Source: JBDRLV01 sp043812755
Lineage (GTDB): Bacteria; Patescibacteriota; Patescibacteriia; UBA9934; GWF2-40-263
Length of the DNA: 8,223 nucleotides
Direction: 5' to 3'
Assembly: GCA_043812755.1 (NCBI GenBank)
Contig: JBDRLV010000067.1
Coordinates: forward strand, 1 to 8,223
Below the pieces are notes generated by a model, which saw only the letters and a program-made list of their open reading frames with translations, was not told where the DNA came from and did no database searches. This document shows positions 4,591 through 8,223 of the stretch, in pieces (the stretch's first letter is position 1; each line of letters opens with the position of its first letter). The translations under genes and the position numbers were made by a program.

Positions 4591-5769
4591 ATGAAAACAA
4601 AACTACTTCAAATCGCCATATCTGTATTTGCGATCTCAATACTCATCCAACCTTTTGCAACACATGCAGAGGAAACAAACACACCTGACCCCTACGCAGA
4701 CGATATTTACAATGTGTGTTTCCAAAATATGTATAATGCTGCTGGAACTGTTGGCGCACCGGATGGAAACTTTGGATCATACATGGCTAAAGAAACCTTT
4801 GTAACGCTTGATATGGGGGAAGGTGAAGAAGGAACTGGTGACTTAACACTTCATTATGTGCTTTTGGATTTTGGTGGAATGTACAGAATACGTTTCTTTG
4901 ACAGCGAAATGAATTTACTTCAAATAACTTCAGATTTTTTCCCACTTGGGAAAACACTGCTTACAATTGAATACGCCAGCGAAGTGCCATACAGATATGT
5001 TGAAGTGTATAGTGTAAATTTAAATATTTGGAAACTTGATGCTATTGAGGCAGCAACATATATTGGCCAAGACCCAATTGACCTTGGCACAACAGAGCAA
5101 CAACAAGAACAAACTCAGGAAGAACTTGAAGCAGAAGCAATCGCCAACGATCCTAATGCAATAGTACGCGGAAATCTTATTAAACTTGTTGATGACAATG
5201 ATCCAAATACAACCTATGACACTGCAGTTTATGTTGTGGGAGAAAATGAAACACGACATGCATTCCCTTCAGAGTCTGTATTCTTTTCTTGGTATGATGG
5301 TTTTGGAAATGTTAAAGAAATTGATATAGAGAAAATGGCATCATTCACACTTGGGAAAAACGTAACTGTTCGCCCTGGAACATACTTGGTCAAGTTGACT
5401 TCTGATCCAAATGTATATGCAGTTGAAGAGGGTGGGGTTTTACGCCATGTAAAATACGAAAGCATTGCAAAGCAACTTTATGGTAAATCATGGGCAAATC
5501 GTGTTGTTGATATTCCTGATGTCTTTTTTATGAATTACACAAAAGGACGCGAGATAGATAGTGTTGTACATCCATCTGGAACATATGGGACAAATAATAA
5601 GGAATACTATTATATAAAAAATGGAATGCAATACAGCATCTCTGCTACTATTCGAGAACAGATGGGTCTTCGTACAATATTTTCTGTTGAAATTGATGAT
5701 GACCTATTCATTTTATATCTTGATGGAGGCGACCTCCCACTTGATCCTGCAATCCAGTATCCGTATTAA
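4591..5769 (+). CDS. Secreted surface protein with CPR-type repeat-like domain
   Basis: A 392-residue exported protein. A Sec signal peptide is clear (MKTK, hydrophobic 6-22, ATHA then EE, probable cleavage after Ala26). Residues about 38-158 look like a beta-sandwich (GAPDGNFGSYM, then many short strands ending in RYVEVYS), reminiscent of discoidin-like cell-surface modules. A Gln/Glu-rich linker (about 166-187) leads to a domain at 189-320 with AVYVVGENETRHAFPSESV, FTLGKNVTVRPG, DPNVYAVEEGGVLRHVK and DIPDVFFMNYTKG. I know this pattern from many CPR surface proteins. The tail 321-392 is acidic. No membrane anchor or lipobox, so it is released or held non-covalently. There is no Shine-Dalgarno before the ATG at 4591. 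A terminator at 5869-5892 follows. Secretion is confident; function is unknown. Confidence 0.88.
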   Translation: MKTKLLQIAISVFAISILIQPFATHAEETNTPDPYADDIYNVCFQNMYNAAGTVGAPDGNFGSYMAKETFVTLDMGEGEEGTGDLTLHYVLLDFGGMYRIRFFDSEMNLLQITSDFFPLGKTLLTIEYASEVPYRYVEVYSVNLNIWKLDAIEAATYIGQDPIDLGTTEQQQEQTQEELEAEAIANDPNAIVRGNLIKLVDDNDPNTTYDTAVYVVGENETRHAFPSESVFFSWYDGFGNVKEIDIEKMASFTLGKNVTVRPGTYLVKLTSDPNVYAVEEGGVLRHVKYESIAKQLYGKSWANRVVDIPDVFFMNYTKGREIDSVVHPSGTYGTNNKEYYYIKNGMQYSISATIREQMGLRTIFSVEIDDDLFILYLDGGDLPLDPAIQYPY

Positions 5770-5772
5770 CAG

Positions 5773-5860
5773 TCTGTCATGTTGAGGGAGCAAAGCGATC
5801 GAAGGATCCCATTGACCGAGCAATGAGATTCTTCGTCACTGCATTCCTCAGAATGACAGA
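5773..5860. repeat. MITE-like element, same family as 4425-4580
   Basis: TCTGTCATGTTGAG (5773-5786) is an imperfect inverted repeat of the right end at 5847-5860 (12 of 14 match). Its right half shares CAATGAGATTCTTC and TCAGAATGACAGA with 2822-2868. It lies between the stop codon of the surface protein and its terminator, so it forms part of the 3' untranslated region. No ORF inside is credible. Confidence 0.65.
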
Positions 5861-5868
5861 TGAATTAC

Positions 5869-5892
5869 CCCTTGCCAAGTGCAAGGGTTTTT
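5869..5892 (+). terminator. Terminator overlapping the tRNA-Pro promoter
   Basis: CCCTTGC (5869-5875) pairs with GCAAGGG (5881-5887) around CAAGT and is followed by five T. It should end the surface-protein transcript about 100 bases after its stop. Its stem contains the -35 of the following promoter, so the two signals share bases. Confidence 0.75.
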
Positions 5893-5908
5893 GATACACT
5901 AGCGGCAC
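5872..5908 (+). promoter_or_regulatory. Promoter of the hairpin RNA/tRNA-Pro unit
   Basis: -35 TTGCCA (5872-5877), 17-base spacer, -10 TACACT (5895-5900) with extended TG, and downstream CGGCAC. TTTTTGATACACTA and CGGCAC are identical, at the same spacing, to the minus-strand tRNA operon promoter at 2104-2132. Predicted start is about 5907, twenty bases before the long hairpin. Confidence 0.75.
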
Positions 5909-5926
5909 GTTAAAAATTACAATGAG

Positions 5927-6051
5927 TGAAACGCTTGAAAATGGATGAGATGTTGATGAATGGAGAAAGCAACGAGGAGCTGTATATAAATATACAGCGA
6001 CGAGTTGCAGAGGCTCCATGAATCAACAGATCGCCATTTTCAAGCGTTTCA
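5927..6051 (+). ncRNA. Long hairpin RNA with tandem G.A internal loops, 5' of tRNA-Pro
   Basis: A single extended hairpin. The basal helix is 18 perfect pairs (5927-5944 with 6034-6051). Further up, TGTTGAT (5951-5957) pairs with 6022-6028, ATGGAG (5960-5965) with 6014-6019, GCAAC (5969-5973) with 6004-6008, and GCTGTATA (5979-5986) with 5991-5998, capped by TAAA. The joints are tandem G.A in 5'-GA/3'-AG orientation: 5949-5950/6029-6030, 5958-5959/6020-6021, 5974-5975/6002-6003 and 5977-5978/5999-6000. A purine-only 3x5 loop is at 5966-5968/6009-6013. This pattern fits sheared GA pairs in RNA. Transcription from 5872-5908 would give hairpin plus tRNA; RNase P cutting at the tRNA 5' end would release it. 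It is not recognised as 6S, SRP, tmRNA or a known riboswitch. A mobile palindrome is the main alternative. Confidence 0.6.
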
Positions 6052-6055
6052 ACCC

Positions 6056-6132
6056 CGGGGTGTAGCTCAGCAGGCTAGAGCGTCTGGTTTGGGACCAGAA
6101 GGTCGCAGGTTCGAGCCCTGTCACCCCGACCA
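6056..6132 (+). tRNA. trnP: tRNA-Pro(UGG)
   Basis: Acceptor CGGGGTG (6056-6062) pairs with CACCCCG (6122-6128); TA; D stem GCTC/GAGC with 9-base loop; anticodon stem TCTGG/CCAGA with loop TTTGGGA (anticodon TGG); variable AGGTC; T stem GCAGG/CCTGT with TTCGAGC loop; discriminator A; encoded CCA (6130-6132). It starts only five bases after the long hairpin and has no promoter of its own in between. No convincing terminator follows, so read-through into the HD gene is possible. Confidence 0.97.
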
Positions 6133-6239
6133 CCCAGCTGGGCTAGATTTTGAAACAAACAAAGCCAAAGCTGAGTTTCGGCAAGCATTAAAAACCCAGT
6201 TCAGATGGGTGAGAAGACCAACTAAGCTGACCCGCTAAT

Positions 6240-6803
6240 ATGGAAATTACAAAAGACAAGGCAAGAGAACTTGTTTTAAAATACTTGAAAGATCAAAATA
6301 ATCAAATCCATTCCAGAGAAAGTGAGGTGGTTTTAGTCGCACTTGCACGCGAGCTAAATGAGGATGAAAATGTATGGAGTCTCGCTGGTTTATTGCATGA
6401 CCTGGATTGGGAACAAACATCTGAAAACCCTAAGCAACATGGAATCAAAACCCTTGATATATTAAAAGATGAAGGATTTGAAATCCCAGAAGAAGTTGCT
6501 CGTGCTATTTCTGCACACAATGAACAATACACTGGAGTAGCCCGAGAAAGTAAATTAGATTACGCGCTTGCTGCTGGTGAATCAGTGACTGGACTTATTT
6601 ATGCGTATGCCTTGATGCGTCCTGAAAAACTTAATGGAATGAAGGCAAGCTCGCTAAATAAAAAATTCAAAGACAAAAATTTTGCTGCAAAGGTTTCGCG
6701 TGAGCTGATTAATGACATTGAAAAAACTGGAATTGAAAAATCAAAATTTTTTGAGATTGCCATTAATGCAATGCAAAACGTTTCTTCAGAAATAGGATTT
6801 TAA
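6240..6803 (+). CDS. HD-domain phosphohydrolase
   Basis: A 187-residue cytosolic protein with the HD metal-dependent phosphohydrolase fold. Probable ligands are His24 (QIHSRESE), His53-Asp54 (GLLHDLDWE), His67 (KQHG), His93 (ISAHNEQ) and Asp108 in LDYALAAGESVTGLIYAYAL, which corresponds to the ALxAxDxLTGLI segment of small HD proteins. Here that segment carries Glu114 in place of the usual Asp. The substrate (nucleotide, cyclic nucleotide or other phosphoester) cannot be told from sequence. The C-terminal helical part (138-180) is Lys-rich. No clear Shine-Dalgarno or promoter lies in the 107 bases after tRNA-Pro, so it may be served by the tRNA promoter. It is followed after four bases by a small membrane-protein gene, most likely in one operon. 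Confidence 0.85.
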   Translation: MEITKDKARELVLKYLKDQNNQIHSRESEVVLVALARELNEDENVWSLAGLLHDLDWEQTSENPKQHGIKTLDILKDEGFEIPEEVARAISAHNEQYTGVARESKLDYALAAGESVTGLIYAYALMRPEKLNGMKASSLNKKFKDKNFAAKVSRELINDIEKTGIEKSKFFEIAINAMQNVSSEIGF

Positions 6804-6807
6804 CAAT

Positions 6808-7074
6808 ATGAAACATTTAGAACACGAAATTCATCACCTTAAAGAAAGAAATCGTCGTGTTGATGCTGATAAGGCTTGGGAAACAAGTTGGCAGAGAAAA
6901 CTGACGATTGCAATTCTTACATATGTAATAGTGGTGATATTCCTGATGACGATTGATGCGCCCAAACCATTTTTAAATGCTTTGGTGCCAACGGCCGGAT
7001 TCCTACTATCAACACTGACACTATATGGTTTCAAAAGACTCTGGATAAGGTATGGTTATAAAAATGAGAAGTAA
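6808..7074 (+). CDS. Small two-TM membrane protein
   Basis: An 88-residue protein of unknown function. Residues 1-30 are highly charged and His-rich (HLEHEIHHLKERNRR), probably a short amphipathic helix or coiled coil. Two hydrophobic spans follow, about 31-48 (TIAILTYVIVVIFLM) and 54-75 (PFLNALVPTAGFLLSTLTLYGF), with a basic tail. The charge pattern suggests both termini lie in the cytoplasm. The start is four bases after the HD gene stop, with AGGA at 6795-6798 as a weak, distant Shine-Dalgarno. A strong terminator follows immediately. Tight coupling suggests it works with, or anchors, the HD protein; that is inference. Confidence 0.8.
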   Translation: MKHLEHEIHHLKERNRRVDADKAWETSWQRKLTIAILTYVIVVIFLMTIDAPKPFLNALVPTAGFLLSTLTLYGFKRLWIRYGYKNEK

Positions 7075-7076
7075 TT

Positions 7077-7099
7077 AAAACCGCCACAAGGCGGTTTTT
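7077..7099 (+). terminator. Rho-independent terminator of the HD/membrane-protein unit
   Basis: AAAACCGCC (7077-7085) pairs with GGCGGTTTT (7090-7098) around ACAA, and the T-run continues one more base. It starts two bases after the stop codon and ends four bases before the next promoter. Confidence 0.92.
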
Positions 7100-7102
7100 G
7101 GG

Positions 7103-7131
7103 TTGACAAACACGATATTTTTTGATATTAT
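7103..7131 (+). promoter_or_regulatory. Promoter of the receiver-like gene
   Basis: Consensus -35 TTGACA (7103-7108), 17-base spacer, -10 TATTAT (7126-7131) with extended TG (7123-7124). Predicted start is about 7138, leaving a leader of about 34 bases with AAGGCGG as Shine-Dalgarno. The TTTTTTGATA block resembles the tRNA promoters, but the GC-rich discriminator is absent. Confidence 0.88.
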
Positions 7132-7171
7132 ACTCGTTTCATCACAAAGATGGAGAGCAAGGCGGGTCATT

Positions 7172-7468
7172 ATGAAAATCTTTTTGGACGACAGACGTAA
7201 GCCACCGACCGGCTATGTGCTTGTCAGAAACCTGCCTGAGCTTCAGAGGCTTCTGCAGGATCGCGACGAGGATATCGAAGTCATGAGCTTTGATCACGAC
7301 CTTGGAGACAACACACCAGACGGAATGGCGATTATCAAGTGGATGGCAGACAACTGCCCTGAGCGCTGGCCTGAGCAGACCACGATCCACTCTGCCAATC
7401 CTGATGGCGCGCGTAACATTGCTGCGTTCGACAGAGCAGTGCGAAAACACTTGCTCCCCGACCTCTAA
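7172..7468 (+). CDS. Stand-alone cyclic-phosphate-processing receiver-like protein
   Basis: A 98-residue cytosolic protein with the pattern of the cyclic-phosphate processing receiver domain (as I recall, Pfam PF20274): IFLDDRRKPP at 3-12 (Asp6, Asp7), a conserved acidic-His block SFDHDLGD at 39-46, and TIHSANPDGARNI at 71-83 in place of the receiver switch Lys region. Members are predicted, not widely proven, to act on cyclic phosphate ends of RNA. The ATG at 7172 is chosen over an upstream TTG at 7103, because that TTG is part of the -35 box and AAGGCGG lies correctly before 7172. GC content is high (35 of 60 at 7201-7260), unlike its AT-rich neighbours. It has its own promoter and terminator, so it is monocistronic. 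Domain call is good; activity and target are inferred. Confidence 0.85.
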   Translation: MKIFLDDRRKPPTGYVLVRNLPELQRLLQDRDEDIEVMSFDHDLGDNTPDGMAIIKWMADNCPERWPEQTTIHSANPDGARNIAAFDRAVRKHLLPDL

Positions 7469-7471
7469 CTC

Positions 7472-7497
7472 AAGCGAGCACAACCTGCTCGCTTTTT
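7472..7497 (+). terminator. Rho-independent terminator of the receiver-like gene
   Basis: AAGCGAGCA (7472-7480) pairs with TGCTCGCTT (7486-7494) around CAACC and is followed by TTT. It begins four bases after the stop codon. Confidence 0.92.
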
Positions 7498-7521
7498 AGT
7501 TTATTAAAAATCAAGTATAAT
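7493..7521 (+). promoter_or_regulatory. Possible promoter of the racemase gene
   Basis: A perfect -10 TATAAT (7516-7521) lies 11 bases before the racemase ATG. A 17-base spacer puts the -35 at TTTTTA (7493-7498), inside the preceding terminator T-run, which is weak. The predicted start at about 7528 would give a leader of only about five bases, and no Shine-Dalgarno is present, so the message may be nearly leaderless. Confidence 0.5.
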
Positions 7522-7532
7522 ATGTTTTCCAT

Positions 7533-8223
7533 ATGTCGCAATATAAAACAATCGGAATTATTGGTGGAATGGGCCCTTGGGCTGCTGTTGAGTTTGAAAA
7601 AACATTACTAGAGCTTGTGGGTGCAGAAGATGATTTTGGCTACCCGCCAATTATTTGCCATAACAATACAGATATTCCAGACCGAGCAACTGCAATGCTT
7701 GAAGGTGGGGAGTCCCCTGTTCCAGCTCTTGTGCGCATGGCACAAAATTTGATTGATTGTGGTGCAGAAATATTATGTATGCCATGCAATACAGCGCATT
7801 ATTTTTTCAATGATATAAATAAAAATCTGAATCACGGCATTGTTTTTGTCAACATGATTGAATGTGTCTGTAATACAATAAAAAAATGCAGAATTAATAA
7901 AGTCGGCTTGCTTGCAACAGACGCAACCATTCAGACAAATTTGTATCAAGACAAACTCGTAGAAATTAATATCGAACTCATTGCGCCAGATGATTCTCAT
8001 CAAAAAAAAGTAATGAAATCTATCTATGGTGCACAGAGCTTAAAAGCTGGAAATATTGAGCAACCATCAGCGTGGCTAAAAGAAGCTTCAGATAATTTAA
8101 TATCAAAAGGAGCTGAGATGATCATTCTAGGATGCACTGAACTCCCAATTGGAATCAAACGATTATCTGTGCCACTTATCAATTCAAATCTGGAACTTGC
8201 AAAAGAAGTATTACAAAAAGCAA
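7533..8223 (+). CDS. Aspartate/glutamate racemase family protein (3' end outside window)
   Basis: A PLP-independent two-cysteine racemase that interconverts L- and D-aspartate or glutamate, used for peptidoglycan or D-amino-acid supply. The frame is open for 230 codons to the window edge; the family is about 230-240 residues, so little is missing. Seen: GIIGGMGPWAAVEF at 8-21 (nucleophile-loop glycines), CHNNTDIPDR at 42-51, first catalytic cysteine Cys85 in MPCNTAHYF, and second catalytic cysteine Cys201 in ILGCTELPIGI. These positions match the aspartate racemase branch (GMGP, PCNTAH) more than MurI glutamate racemase. Ten cysteines in 230 residues is high. The ATG at 7533 is the only sensible start: GIIGGMGP follows at the usual distance. 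No Shine-Dalgarno. Confidence 0.9.
   Translation, partial: MSQYKTIGIIGGMGPWAAVEFEKTLLELVGAEDDFGYPPIICHNNTDIPDRATAMLEGGESPVPALVRMAQNLIDCGAEILCMPCNTAHYFFNDINKNLNHGIVFVNMIECVCNTIKKCRINKVGLLATDATIQTNLYQDKLVEINIELIAPDDSHQKKVMKSIYGAQSLKAGNIEQPSAWLKEASDNLISKGAEMIILGCTELPIGIKRLSVPLINSNLELAKEVLQKA

Noticed and set aside
5954..5968. Hammerhead-like core (TTGATGA followed by GAAA)
   Set aside because: The first core base is wrong, there is no stem II between the two strings and no cleavage-site strand. The bases are explained by the long hairpin with G.A joints.
5777..6019. 80-codon minus-strand ORF
   Set aside because: Lies across a MITE-like element, a terminator/promoter and the hairpin RNA, with no start signals.
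5927..6051. 6S RNA or SRP RNA
   Set aside because: There is no large central open bubble as in 6S, and no GGAAGGAAGCAG-type helix 8 or GNRA apex as in SRP RNA.
6121..6145. Terminator after tRNA-Pro (CCCAGCTGGG)
   Set aside because: A palindrome without a loop, and the T-run is late and short. It is not convincing, so read-through remains possible.
6005..6238. 77-codon plus-strand ORF
   Set aside because: It spans the hairpin arm and all of tRNA-Pro; no start signals and no protein-like composition.
7103..7171. TTG start extending the receiver-like protein by 23 codons
   Set aside because: The TTG is the first three bases of the -35 box, and the transcript would begin downstream of it. The ATG at 7172 has a good Shine-Dalgarno and matches the family N-terminus.

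Overview
The window looks like chromosomal DNA from a small-genome bacterium, most likely a Patescibacteria (Candidate Phyla Radiation) member. The argument rests on family recognition and has no single decisive marker. It includes a secreted protein with the surface domain I associate with CPR genomes, a stand-alone CofE-like gamma-glutamate ligase with no other F420 gene in view, a queuosine-precursor transporter, short transcription units with their own terminators, and a dense scatter of REP/MITE-like palindromes in nearly every gap. There are no phage, plasmid or CRISPR genes.

Layout from left to right. 27-665 is a YhhQ/VUT membrane transporter, followed by a REP doublet (671-718). 761-1492 is a CofE-like ligase with a strong terminator (1500-1532). 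1645-1985 is a minus-strand tRNA operon, transcribed Ile(GAU), Phe(GAA), then a second and different Phe(GAA), from a promoter at 2104-2132. Its leader carries what looks like a broken copy of the tRNA-Ile 5' end, split by a double hairpin. 2196-2561 (minus) is a small tautomerase-like protein with its own promoter and terminator. 2570-2960 has no gene and holds a chain of palindromic repeats. 3019-4272 (minus) is an orphan lipoprotein, clearly GC-rich, with a near-consensus promoter and a terminator. 4425-4580 is a MITE-like element wedged between a probable promoter and the secreted surface protein at 4591-5769. A second such element lies at 5773-5860.

The most unusual part is 5869-6132. 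A terminator overlaps a promoter that shares an extended -10 and discriminator with the tRNA-Ile/Phe promoter. That promoter drives a 125-nt hairpin (5927-6051) with an 18-bp perfect basal helix and at least four tandem G.A internal loops. tRNA-Pro(UGG) starts only five bases after the hairpin. The purine-only, correctly oriented GA/GA mismatches suggest a structured RNA and not a decayed inverted repeat. I do not recognise it as a known family.

Downstream are a two-gene unit (HD-domain phosphohydrolase 6240-6803 and a two-TM protein 6808-7074), a 98-residue stand-alone cyclic-phosphate-processing receiver-like protein (7172-7468, with a textbook promoter and terminator), and the nearly complete start of an aspartate/glutamate racemase (7533 to the window end). 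The genes do not form one pathway. Shared themes are tRNA and RNA metabolism (queuosine precursor uptake, two tRNA units, the hairpin RNA, the receiver-like protein) and envelope proteins (lipoprotein, secreted protein). Three GC-richer genes (tautomerase-like, lipoprotein, receiver-like) have clear Shine-Dalgarno sequences and canonical promoters. Most AT-rich genes lack a visible Shine-Dalgarno.
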